Shown here piece by piece: positions 1 through 6,249 of a DNA stretch of 9,879 nt. How positions within the stretch are numbered: position 1 is the first letter of the stretch; each line of letters starts with the position of its first letter. A program made the position numbers and the translations under genes. The stretch comes from JAZKJD01 sp040384585 (lineage in GTDB: Bacteria; Pseudomonadota; Gammaproteobacteria; Diplorickettsiales; Diplorickettsiaceae): the NCBI GenBank assembly GCA_040384585.1, contig JAZKJD010000024.1:1-9879 (forward strand), written 5' to 3'. The notes under the pieces were generated by a model. The model was not told the DNA's origin and searched no databases. It saw nothing but the letters and a program-made list of their open reading frames with translations.

Positions 1-32
1 ACGGTTTTATCAACCTCTCGATTCTTAGTGTC

Positions 33-61
33 TAAAAAACTGTTGCAAGATCAGTTTTTTA
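33..61. terminator. AT-rich hairpin upstream of the Rpn gene, possible terminator
   Basis: A perfect 10-bp stem is visible: TAAAAAACTG at 33-42 pairs with CAGTTTTTTA at 52-61 around a 9-base loop. An A-run on one side and a T-run on the other is the form of a weak bidirectional intrinsic terminator, here possibly ending a gene that lies left of the window. The stem has only two G-C pairs, so it would be unstable and the call is tentative. Confidence 0.25.
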
Positions 62-117
62 ATAAGTGTTTTTCTCAGATTTATTAAGATAAACTTCACT
101 TACTGTTAAAAAATAAC

Positions 118-123
118 AAGGGA
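118..123 (+). promoter_or_regulatory. Ribosome binding site of the Rpn gene
   Basis: AAGGGA at 118-123 lies 9 bases before the GTG at 133. It is the only purine-rich Shine-Dalgarno-like stretch in the region and supports the non-ATG start. There is no earlier in-frame ATG that would give a better start. Confidence 0.45.
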
Positions 124-132
124 AATTAAGAA

Positions 133-1065
133 GTGACTATTACCATTCATCAGCCTTTTGATAAATTATTTAAGACTTCTCTCACTGAAAAGAAAGTAGC
201 TATTTCTTATCTTAAAGCACGTCTACCGGCTGAAATCTATAAGCGCATCAATATAAATACATTAGAACTTACCGATAAAAGCTTTATTTTACCCAAGTTT
301 CGTGAAATTCATTCAGATATCGTTTACCGCTGTCAATTTGATAACAAAGAAGGATATATTTTTTTCATTTTAGAAGCTGAATCAACAGCAAATGAAGAAC
401 TCATGGCCTTCAGACAATTACAATATAGTATTGCGGCCATGGATCAACATATCCGTCAAGGTCACAAAAAATTACCGATTGTCCTACCCATTTGTCTTTA
501 TCATGGTACAGAGTCTCCTTACCCGCACCCCCTCGACGTCTATCAGTGCTTTGATGTCCCTGATCTTGCAAAACAAGTGGTATTTAAACCCTTCACGTTA
601 CTTGACCTAACGGTTATTTCAGATGATGAACTTGCTAAAGATGGACTCGCTTTTTTGATGGAAATGCTTCTGAAGCATTCTCGGACAAGGAGTTTTTTAA
701 CTATCCTTAAGCAAAGGCGAGAAGCTATTAAAGGAATATTAAAGCAGTTAAATAAAGAATCGCGCCGGTTTATGGTAAAATATGTAATAAATGAGACCCA
801 GGATGAGAATGAACCTAATGCTGTTGAGCAGCTTGTTCAAATTCTCACTACTGATCTACCAGAGGATAAAGAACTTATCATGACTTTTGCACAACAATTA
901 AAACAGCAAGGCTTAGAACAAGGCCTACAGCAGGGCCTTGAAAAAGGCGAGCACCGTAAAGCTATTGCTATCGCTAAAAGACTTATAACCCAAGGTAAGC
1001 CAATTCAATATATTCAAGATTTAACTGGTTTACCTGAAAATGAAATCATAGATTTAGTTCAATAA
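133..1065 (+). CDS. Rpn-family recombination-promoting nuclease / putative transposase (PD-(D/E)XK)
   Basis: This 310-residue protein matches the Rpn/YhgA-like family (Transposase_31), DNA endonucleases of the PD-(D/E)XK fold that promote RecA-independent recombination in E. coli. The N-terminus has the typical HQPFDKLFKTSL opening. The catalytic core shows D62 in SDIVY and E81 in ILEAEST, followed by MAFRQLQY (91-98) and LPIVLPICLYHG (114-125), all in family order. The C-terminal tail holds the characteristic Q/E-G-L repeats (256-272) and a final small helical segment (about 280-310). One oddity is that the usual E-x-Q (as in EHQS) reads E-A-E here, so activity may be altered. It starts with GTG and is full length for the family. 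No partner gene is adjacent; broken mobile elements follow directly downstream, which fits the usual setting of these genes. Family assignment is firm; cellular role is inferred. Confidence 0.88.
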   Translation: MTITIHQPFDKLFKTSLTEKKVAISYLKARLPAEIYKRININTLELTDKSFILPKFREIHSDIVYRCQFDNKEGYIFFILEAESTANEELMAFRQLQYSIAAMDQHIRQGHKKLPIVLPICLYHGTESPYPHPLDVYQCFDVPDLAKQVVFKPFTLLDLTVISDDELAKDGLAFLMEMLLKHSRTRSFLTILKQRREAIKGILKQLNKESRRFMVKYVINETQDENEPNAVEQLVQILTTDLPEDKELIMTFAQQLKQQGLEQGLQQGLEKGEHRKAIAIAKRLITQGKPIQYIQDLTGLPENEIIDLVQ

Positions 1066-1230
1066 GCCCCTTTTAAATAGCCAGTAAAAGGATTCAAAAA
1101 GCTCGAAAAGCTCTACCAAAACCTAAGCGTAAGTTATTGATTTTACAGGGGTCTATAGGAGTCAAAATGACCTGCCATTTTCTTAAAAAAATTAATAAAA
1201 TTTTCTTTTTTCAAATGGTTACAGATATAA
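1066..1230. other. Intergenic stretch between the Rpn gene and the tRNA fragment
   Basis: AT-rich DNA with no convincing gene. A 7-bp stem (CCTTTTA 1069-1075 with TAAAAGG 1085-1091) directly follows the Rpn stop codon, but no T-tract follows it, so it is at best a weak terminator. The segment 1141-1166 contains AGGAG just before a very short reading frame listed separately. Confidence 0.4.
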
Positions 1231-1247
1231 AAGCAGAAGACTGTTAA
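1167..1247 (+). CDS. Possible 26-residue small ORF
   Basis: An ATG at 1167 is preceded by AGGAG (1157-1161) at a good distance and opens a 26-codon frame ending at TAA 1245-1247. The peptide is basic and hydrophobic (it begins MTCHFLKKINKIFFF). Its last codons run into the tRNA-Asn fragment, so the frame was probably created when that fragment was joined here. I recognise no family. The good ribosome binding site is the only support; it may well be a chance ORF or the 5' remnant of a truncated gene. Confidence 0.18.
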   Translation: MTCHFLKKINKIFFFQMVTDIKAEDC

Positions 1248-1285
1248 TCATTGGGTCGCAGGTTCGAGTCCTGCTCGGGGAGCCA
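1231..1285 (+). pseudogene. 3' fragment of tRNA-Asn (GTT)
   Basis: The sequence from 1231 matches the 3' two-thirds of a bacterial tRNA-Asn: the anticodon loop CTGTTAA (GTT anticodon), a variable region, a perfect T-arm (GCAGG, TTCGAGT, CCTGC), a 3' acceptor strand TCGGGGA, discriminator G and an encoded CCA at 1283-1285. The matching 5' acceptor strand (TCCCCGA) and the D-arm are absent; upstream is unrelated T-rich DNA. The anticodon stem GAAGA/TCATT has an A-A mismatch, a sign of decay. It cannot make a functional tRNA. Such 3' tRNA pieces are typical attachment-site remnants left by integrases that insert into tRNA genes. Confidence 0.8.
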
Positions 1286-1296
1286 AAAAGTTGGCT
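1281..1296. repeat. Short hairpin at the tRNA fragment end
   Basis: AGCCAA (1281-1286) and TTGGCT (1291-1296) form a perfect 6-bp stem with loop AAAG, overlapping the CCA end of the tRNA fragment. No T-tract follows. It may be the residue of the original tRNA 3' flank or part of an attachment site. Confidence 0.3.
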
Positions 1297-1345
1297 AAAA
1301 TCAATGCTTAGATAACCACCCTGCGCTACACATTAGATCTATCCC

Positions 1346-1363
1346 ACGTTAGGGGCGTTAGGG
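1346..1363. repeat. Tandem 9-bp repeat
   Basis: CGTTAGGGG occurs twice in immediate tandem. It lies just downstream (minus-strand sense) of the ISL3 transposase stop codon, where the end of that IS would be expected, so it may be part of the degenerate IS terminus. Confidence 0.4.
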
Positions 1364-1370
1364 GCAAGCT

Positions 1371-1490
1371 TTAAGCACATAAAATTTTAACGCTTAAGCG
1401 GTAATTCTCAAAGTTACGAAAGCCACAAGCTCGTCGTTGAATCAATTTCATCTTAGGATGAAACCCTTCTGTTATCCCATTAGGCTCTCC
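1371..1490 (-). pseudogene. ISL3-family transposase, C-terminal remnant
   Basis: Read on the minus strand, this stretch encodes about 40 residues ending at a TAA (1373-1371): a segment NGITEGFHPKMKLIQRRACG followed by FRNFENYRLSVKILCA and stop. This is the conserved C-terminus of ISL3-type (IS204/IS1001/IS1096/IS1165) transposases, with the ITEGFH glutamate being the likely third catalytic residue and the RNFENYRL motif near the end. Everything upstream, about 90% of the gene, is missing: homology stops at the large palindrome at 1472-1521. A non-functional relic. Confidence 0.82.
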
Positions 1491-1521
1491 CCTATAATAA
1501 GGGGAGAGCCTAATGGGATAA
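1472..1521. repeat. Perfect palindrome, 22-bp arms with 6-base loop
   Basis: Bases 1472-1493 are the exact reverse complement of 1500-1521, with the loop ATAATA between them. The left arm overlaps the coding end of the ISL3 remnant (the codons for GEPNGI), so the right arm is a short inverted copy of IS sequence. No T-tract follows on either strand, so it is not a standard terminator. It likely marks a rearrangement breakpoint, for example a deletion between two inverted IS copies. Confidence 0.9.
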
Positions 1522-1737
1522 AGACTTTATTAAGCCAAGATAAAGATAGTTAGAGGAATTATCTAACCTCTCTGCACGCTACAAAAAATAAAAATAAGCA
1601 TGTCTCATTAAATAACTATAGCAAATTACCATAGGCTTTATAGTTAAATTTGATAGTAGAAATTGTATTTTTTTCATGGTAATGCCATATTAACTTCCGT
1701 ATTTGTTGTATAAGCTCTTCCATTTTTGTAACTCATC
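1522..1737. other. AT-rich intergenic stretch between two transposase remnants
   Basis: No gene seen. It holds a small hairpin (GTTAGA and TCTAAC, near 1550-1568), one copy of the GCACGCTACAAAA motif at 1574-1586, and weak inverted 8-mers (ATTACCAT near 1626 and ATGGTAAT near 1676; TAACTATA and TATAGTTA between about 1610 and 1650). The right part should contain the end of the IS4-type element but I could not identify its terminal repeat. Confidence 0.5.
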
Positions 1738-2100
1738 TTACGCAGCAGCTTGAAGGAGTCGCAATTCCTTGAACATAATTTGATTAGCTTTTAAAAGTAA
1801 TTTGTGCCTGATAGCAAAGTGATTCATAGAAGTTTTTACTTTTAAAAATTCTAATTTGCAAAAAGCAATCATAGAAGTAAATAGATGATTGCATTGGGTT
1901 CGAATGGTTTTAGTGGGGGACTTGGCTAGACTGGCATTTTGCTTAATAGATTTATGAAATTCTTCAATTCGCCACCGTTTTTGGTAGACTGTATAAATGC
2001 GGTCAGCATCAATGGTTAAATCGTTGGTGACAAGATAGAGTGCTCCTGTTGTTTCATCTTCGTTTGTGAAGACTTTCTTTAGTAGTTTAACAGGAAAAGC
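1738..2100 (-). pseudogene. IS4-family transposase, C-terminal third
   Basis: The minus-strand frame has a diagnostic IS4-family C-terminus: GALYLVTNDLTIDADRIYTV, then the signature Y-x2-R-x3-E-x6-K seen in YQKRWRIEEFHKSIK, then NASLAKSPTKTIRTQCNHLF and a helical tail ending QAAA-stop at 1738-1740. The E of this signature is the third catalytic acidic residue of the DDE transposase. The first two catalytic aspartates are absent: homology begins near FPVKLLKKVFTNED, about 2097. Beyond that the open frame continues only as antisense of the neighbouring gene. About 120 of the roughly 350-450 residues expected for the family remain, so it is inactive. Confidence 0.83.
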
Positions 2101-2731
2101 AATTAACAATTTTATTAAATTTGCAAAAATAGAAATAGACTCCCGTTTCAATCTGCTCAACACTGTCCTCTTGCATGAAAAAAATACGGCTGATGAGATT
2201 TTTTTAACCCCATCACTTCAACAATTTTTTTCTAGAGAAATGAAAGCAAGACCTTACTTGCTGATGAAGCAAATTTTCCTTCTAGGCTTAAAAAAAGAAA
2301 ATGAAGAAGATAACAAAAATAATTTATTTCTGAAATTTGCAAATACTCATTCAAAAATTTTATTAAAAAACCTGATCTTATTGCCAGACACCTTTAAAAA
2401 TAACCATGATTTCCCTAATAAAGTAGCAACACTGCTTGAAAGTCGTCTAGAAGGAAAAGAAAAAACGTTAAAAAATATGAGTAAAGTAAGAAAATTTTTT
2501 ACAAAACCTTCTAGAGCTACAGAAATAGAAATATGTCGATCGCTAATAACAATTATACAATCAGAATCTGACTGTCGGGATCAATTGTTAGCTCTTAAAA
2601 AACAGTTTCCAAATCTCGGTGGGCACAAGTATCTCAAAAAAACTTTACATGCCATTGAATCCATTCAACCTGATAATGCTGAGGATCTAAGTCCAAGCTC
2701 TTCAACGACTTCTCTCATTGCCAGATTATGA
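2100..2731 (+). pseudogene. Truncated gene of unknown function, 5' end replaced by IS fragment; possible effector remnant
   Basis: An open frame runs to TGA at 2729-2731. It can be read from an ATG at 2066, but the first 12 or so codons are antisense of the IS4 transposase remnant, so the true 5' end is missing and the native part starts near 2100. The predicted product is lysine- and asparagine-rich and mainly helical, without signal peptide, membrane segment or any motif I recognise. The C-terminus is acidic then Ser/Thr-rich (AEDLSPSSSTTSLIARL), a composition often seen at the C-terminal secretion signal of Dot/Icm type IV effectors in Legionellales. That is only compositional support. It could be translated from 2066 or an internal ATG (for example 2240), but no convincing ribosome binding site decides this. 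The gene is best treated as a broken relic. Confidence 0.55.
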
Positions 2732-2805
2732 AGGATAAAAATGATGCCTGTTACCTAGCAGCAATGGCAAAGGGGCCGGTGCCAACGAAAGGTGCGCACT
2801 ACCCC

Positions 2806-2834
2806 TTGTCTTTTCGATCCTATTTGTCTATCTT
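2806..2834 (+). promoter_or_regulatory. Possible sigma70-type promoter for the helicase gene
   Basis: TTGTCT (2806-2811) and TATCTT (2829-2834) are spaced by 17 bases, each matching consensus at four of six positions. It would give a leader of about 75 bases to the GTG at 2915. This is a weak call in an AT-rich genome. Confidence 0.22.
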
Positions 2835-2903
2835 TTGCCCAATAAGACTGATAGAATGCAACCTTCTTAAGAGCTAAAGACGTGACTTGGCTCATTTTCA
2901 GCC

Positions 2904-2907
2904 AGGA
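2904..2907 (+). promoter_or_regulatory. Ribosome binding site that decides the helicase start
   Basis: AGGA within CCAGGAAC lies 7 bases before the GTG at 2915. The alternative GTG at 2882 has no comparable site and would add 11 residues that do not look like the family N-terminus. I therefore place the start at 2915. Confidence 0.5.
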
Positions 2908-2914
2908 ACTTTTA

Positions 2915-4258
2915 GTGGATTTTACAAATTTTAAGTTAGATAGTCGCATTTTTTTAGGCGTCCAAGCCTTAGGATACAAGACCCCAACCCCTATTCAAGA
3001 ACAAGCCATCCCAATCATCCTAGAAGGCCGTGATGTCATCGGTTTAGCACAAACAGGAACTGGGAAAACAGCTGCTTTTATCCTACCCATACTCCACCAG
3101 CTACTGGAAGGGTCAAGAGGACGGCTACGCACGCTTGTCATCGCACCCACACGCGAGTTAGCTGAACAAATACATGAAGCGATTCGACAACTAGGTCGAG
3201 AAACCGGATTACGTAGCACTACCCTCTATGGGGGTGTCAACATCATGAAGCAATTCCAAGCCCTACGTCGGGGTGTCGATATTGCCATCGCATGCCCAGG
3301 TCGCCTACTCGATCACATTAATCGAAGAAATATTGATTTAAGCCACCTACAAGTACTGGTATTGGATGAAGCCGATCAAATGTTTGATTTTGGCTTTTTC
3401 CCAACTATTCGTAAAATTTTACAATACTTGCCCAAACAACGACAAAGCTTACTTTTCTCCGCAACCATGCCAAAAGCGATTCGAGGGCTAGCAGAAGAAA
3501 TTCTAAACGACCCCATCCCTATACAAATTGGACAGCTGACTCCGGTCAATACCGTTGAACAAAAACTTTATCCGATCACAGAAGCGCTTAAAACAGAATT
3601 ATTGGTAAAACTACTACAAATCAATCCAATTGAATCGGTATTGATTTTTACGCGTACGAAGCATCGCGCCAAACGCCTTGCCGAACATCTAGAAGCACTC
3701 GCTTATCGTGCAACCTCGTTTCAAGGCAATCTATCACAAAGTAGGCGCCAGATGGCGTTAAATCAGTTTCGCAAGGGAACATTAAAAATCTTAGTAGCCA
3801 CCGATATTGCAGCACGTGGTATTGATGTTGCTAATGTTTCTCACGTTATCAACTTTGATATGCCTTCAACCACAGAAGCCTATACCCATCGTATTGGCCG
3901 TACCGGCAGAGCCACTAAATTAGGTGCTGCCTTTACACTCATCACCCATAGTGATAAACATCAAGTACGCGCCATCGAACGGCAGCTTAAGCAAGATTTA
4001 GAAAAATGCATCATCACTGACTTTGATTACAAGGCAACGCCCAACGCCAACACAGCGCAAATCATGGCTGACGATGATCGGCCAAGACAGTATATCCGTA
4101 CCACACGAACGCACGATTCCAGAAAAAAAACCAGCACACACAGCACCCGTAAAAAAAACCATTCAGAAAAAGGTCCGCGCAGCGCGCCTTTCCAAAAAAA
4201 TACTAAACCTTTCTACACGAAATCTAAGAATAATTTTAGAAAAAAAGAAGTGAGTTGA
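2915..4258 (+). CDS. rhlE: DEAD-box ATP-dependent RNA helicase, RhlE type
   Basis: A cytoplasmic RNA helicase that uses ATP to remodel RNA duplexes, with roles in ribosome assembly and RNA decay in this family. From the GTG at 2915 it has 447 residues with all motifs in order: F-motif and Q-motif (GYKTPTPIQ, Q28), Walker A AQTGTGKT (45-52), PTREL (79-83), YGG (105-107), PGR (128-130), DEAD (151-154), SAT (182-184), IFTRTK (244-249), ATDIAARGID (295-304) and HRIGRTGR (325-332). The tail after about residue 385 is low complexity and strongly basic (many K, R, S, T), which is usual for RhlE and helps bind RNA. It stands alone with its own leader; the MITE-like element follows 54 bases after the stop. 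Helicase identity is certain; the RhlE subgroup is likely, with DbpA/SrmB less so. The start could also be GTG 2882. Confidence 0.9.
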   Translation: MDFTNFKLDSRIFLGVQALGYKTPTPIQEQAIPIILEGRDVIGLAQTGTGKTAAFILPILHQLLEGSRGRLRTLVIAPTRELAEQIHEAIRQLGRETGLRSTTLYGGVNIMKQFQALRRGVDIAIACPGRLLDHINRRNIDLSHLQVLVLDEADQMFDFGFFPTIRKILQYLPKQRQSLLFSATMPKAIRGLAEEILNDPIPIQIGQLTPVNTVEQKLYPITEALKTELLVKLLQINPIESVLIFTRTKHRAKRLAEHLEALAYRATSFQGNLSQSRRQMALNQFRKGTLKILVATDIAARGIDVANVSHVINFDMPSTTEAYTHRIGRTGRATKLGAAFTLITHSDKHQVRAIERQLKQDLEKCIITDFDYKATPNANTAQIMADDDRPRQYIRTTRTHDSRKKTSTHSTRKKNHSEKGPRSAPFQKNTKPFYTKSKNNFRKKEVS

Positions 4259-4312
4259 ACGGAAACACAGCCGAAAATTCCAGTACGAAGCGTATAAAAT
4301 GATGCTGAAACA

Positions 4313-4460
4313 CTAGGGTATGTTGACAATTACACGATGATGGCGAAAAAGAGCTGTTTTTCTGTGTTTCGTTACTCACATACGCTGTGTATGCTCCGTT
4401 ACGATACTCAAAAAACAACGCTTATTCGCTCATCCTAGCACAATTGTCAGTACACCCTAG
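4313..4460. mobile_element. MITE-like element with inverted repeats and CTAG ends (IS630/mariner-like)
   Basis: The 148-bp segment begins CTAGGGTATGTTGACAATT (4313-4331) and ends with AATTGTCAGTACACCCTAG (4442-4460), imperfect reverse complements of each other (15 of 19 positions). The similarity continues inward, so the whole unit can fold as one long imperfect hairpin whose centre is CATAC-GCTGT-GTATG. It has no coding capacity. Ends of the form TA-GGGT...ACCC-TA inside CTAG suit the IS630/Tc1-mariner group, which duplicates TA and in IS630 prefers CTAG. It is probably a non-autonomous derivative moved by a related transposase elsewhere in the genome. Confidence 0.7.
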
Positions 4461-4470
4461 ACAATATTTT
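4444..4470 (+). promoter_or_regulatory. Possible hybrid promoter for yihY, -35 in the MITE end
   Basis: TTGTCA (4444-4449) in the right terminal repeat of the MITE faces outward and is followed 15 bases later by TATTTT (4465-4470) in the flanking DNA, 14 bases before the yihY ATG. The spacing is short and the -10 is poor, and it would leave an almost leaderless transcript, so this is speculative. Confidence 0.2.
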
Positions 4471-4483
4471 TACAGAACCCGCT

Positions 4484-5296
4484 ATGGAAAAGAAATTCGT
4501 AGTCGTTTCAAAATTAATTGCCAATAGCATTCAACGCTTTAACGCTACCGGTTGTACTTATCGTGCCGCCGCGTTAAGTTTTACAACGTTACTGTCATTA
4601 ATCCCTTTAATGACATTAGGCTTTAGTATTTTAGCGAAATTTCATCGTTTTAAAAAAATCAGCGCACAAATTCAAGATTTTATTTTTTCTAACTTTTTAG
4701 CTAGCTCTGGAAAAAGCATTCAAATTTATCTAAACAATTTTGTAGCTCAAGCCAATCAATTGTCGATGATTAGTCTACTATTTTTAATTATTACTGCGAC
4801 AATGGTGATATTTACCTTAGAGCAAACATTAAATAGCATTTGGAAAACAAACAAACGGCGACATTGGACCTTGACAGCGCTCCTTTATTGGACAACATTA
4901 CTTTTCATTCCTATTCTCATTGGACTTCTGCTTTTTTTATCTTCACACCTTATTATCCCGCTAATGAAATTCAGCCTTAGCAAACCGCTTTTATTAATAC
5001 TACCCTTTGTGCTTAGTATTTTTTTATTTACTTTTTTATACACACTCGTCCCGCATTGTGCTGTCCCTCTGCGCTATGGATTTATCGCTGCACTGATTGC
5101 GACACTTTTATTTGAAGTAGCTAAATTCACCTTCAGTCTTTATCTGCATTACTTCCCAAGCTATAAAATAATCTACGGAACCCTATCGGCGTTTCCTATT
5201 TTTTTAGTTTGGATCTATATTTGTTGGGTTATTACACTGCTTGGCGCCATCATTAGCTACACCTTAACCCACGCAAAAATCTTATCTTTTGATTGA
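4484..5296 (+). CDS. YihY/BrkB-family (UPF0761) inner-membrane protein
   Basis: A 270-residue integral membrane protein of the YihY/virulence factor BrkB family. Older annotation of this family as ribonuclease BN is an error; its function is unproven. About six membrane segments are visible (roughly 29-51, 93-115, 131-154, 168-188, 197-219, 236-259). Family hallmarks include the N-terminal RAAALSFTTLLSLIPL (27-42), the LEQTLNSIWKT stretch (112-122), YTLVP (186-190), and the C-terminal YGTLSAFPIFLVWIYICW (231-248) followed by LLGA. Basic residues between segments 2 and 3 (KTNKRRHW) suggest a cytoplasmic loop. The start ATG is only 23 bases after the MITE and has no strong Shine-Dalgarno sequence. 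The gene ends just before, and its stop overlaps, the -35 region of the pdxS promoter. Family call is solid; function is unknown. Confidence 0.87.
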   Translation: MEKKFVVVSKLIANSIQRFNATGCTYRAAALSFTTLLSLIPLMTLGFSILAKFHRFKKISAQIQDFIFSNFLASSGKSIQIYLNNFVAQANQLSMISLLFLIITATMVIFTLEQTLNSIWKTNKRRHWTLTALLYWTTLLFIPILIGLLLFLSSHLIIPLMKFSLSKPLLLILPFVLSIFLFTFLYTLVPHCAVPLRYGFIAALIATLLFEVAKFTFSLYLHYFPSYKIIYGTLSAFPIFLVWIYICWVITLLGAIISYTLTHAKILSFD

Positions 5297-5320
5297 GTTC
5301 GTCGCAGACTGTTGTACAAT
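5293..5320 (+). promoter_or_regulatory. Sigma70-type promoter for pdxST
   Basis: TTGAGT (5293-5298) and TACAAT (5315-5320) are separated by 16 bases and match consensus at four and five of six positions. The predicted transcription start is near 5327, leaving a leader of about 27 bases to the ATG at 5354. This also argues against translation starting at the TTG 5312, which lies inside the promoter. Confidence 0.45.
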
Positions 5321-5353
5321 ATCCACTATCAGTATCACACCCTAGAAAAACCC

Positions 5354-6232
5354 ATGAATTATTGTCATGATCCGAAATACCGCGTAAAAATAGGGCTGGC
5401 CGAAATGCTCAAAGGTGGCGTCATTATGGACGTCACTACCGCCGAACAAGCACGCATTGCCGAAGCGGCAGGTGCTTGCGCCGTCATGGCCCTAGAACGC
5501 GTTCCTGCAGATATTCGTAAGATGGGCGGTATTGCCCGTATGGCTTCGCCGCAAATTATCCACGAAATTATGGAAGCCGTTTCTATTCCCGTGATGGCCA
5601 AGGTTCGTATTGGCCACTTTGTTGAGGCACAAATTCTACAATCGCTTAAGGTTGACTTCATTGATGAAAGTGAAGTCTTGACCGTTGCTGATGATGAACA
5701 TCACATCGATAAACAAACCTTCGAAGTCCCTTTCGTTTGCGGTTGCCGCAATCTTGGCGAAGCCTTGCGGCGCATTGCCGAAGGTGCCGCTATGATACGA
5801 ACTAAAGGAGAAGCCGGTTCTGGCAATATTCTAGAAGCCGTTAGGCATATGCGTGCTATTGTACGAGAAATCAAACAACTTTCTGGTTTAAAAAATGAAG
5901 AACTTTTCTCTATGGCAAAAAGCCTAAATGCGCCCCTAGAATTAGTCCAATGGGTTTCCGAACATGGCAAATTACCCGTTCCCCATTTTTCCGCTGGCGG
6001 TGTAGCAACACCCGCCGATGCCGCCTTATTACGTCAATTAGGTGCAGAAAGCGTGTTTGTAGGCTCCGGTATTTTTAAATCTGCCGATCCTGAAAAACGC
6101 GCGAAAGCGATTGTTACCGCCACGACACATTTCAACGACCCTGCTACCTTACTGAAGGTGTCCATGGATTTACAAGAAGCGATGTCGGGCTTTCAAACTA
6201 TTTTTCAACCCACTATTGAAACCATTGACTAG
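5354..6232 (+). CDS. pdxS: Pyridoxal 5'-phosphate synthase subunit PdxS (PLP synthase, lyase subunit)
   Basis: PdxS condenses ribose 5-phosphate (or ribulose 5-phosphate), glyceraldehyde 3-phosphate and ammonia to pyridoxal 5'-phosphate, working as a (beta/alpha)8-barrel dodecamer with PdxT. The 292-residue product has the full family pattern: GGVIMDV with D26, MALERVPADIR (45-55), PVMAKVRIGH with the Schiff-base lysine K83, DESEVLT (104-110), PFVCGCR (126-132), RTKGE with K151, AVRHMR, and GGVATPADAALLRQLGA with VFVGSGIFKS. I chose ATG 5354 because it gives the family length and start (about 290-297 residues); a longer frame from TTG 5312 overlaps the promoter. pdxT follows after 17 bases in the same operon. 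Slight shortening at the C-terminus compared with the Bacillus protein is within family range. Very confident. Confidence 0.97.
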   Translation: MNYCHDPKYRVKIGLAEMLKGGVIMDVTTAEQARIAEAAGACAVMALERVPADIRKMGGIARMASPQIIHEIMEAVSIPVMAKVRIGHFVEAQILQSLKVDFIDESEVLTVADDEHHIDKQTFEVPFVCGCRNLGEALRRIAEGAAMIRTKGEAGSGNILEAVRHMRAIVREIKQLSGLKNEELFSMAKSLNAPLELVQWVSEHGKLPVPHFSAGGVATPADAALLRQLGAESVFVGSGIFKSADPEKRAKAIVTATTHFNDPATLLKVSMDLQEAMSGFQTIFQPTIETID

Positions 6233-6249
6233 GTTCTATACCAAAAAAT

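Noticed and set aside
1200..1285. Complete tRNA-Asn gene
   Set aside because: The 5' acceptor strand and D-arm cannot be found upstream and the anticodon stem is mismatched, so only a 3' fragment is present.
1472..1521. Intrinsic terminator
   Set aside because: The hairpin is strong, but no T-tract follows on either strand and no intact gene ends beside it.
2764..2877. 37-residue plus-strand ORF before rhlE
   Set aside because: No Shine-Dalgarno sequence precedes its ATG and the product matches nothing I recognise; it is likely chance in a GC-richer patch.
2755..2979. 74-residue minus-strand ORF overlapping the helicase start
   Set aside because: It is mostly antisense of the rhlE N-terminus, has no ribosome binding site and no family resemblance.
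4236..4418. 60-residue minus-strand ORF across the MITE
   Set aside because: It spans the end of rhlE and the hairpin element; no family or ribosome binding site, and the MITE is non-coding.
5365..5970. Two minus-strand ORFs inside pdxS
   Set aside because: They are antisense of a strongly conserved enzyme gene and have no features of their own.
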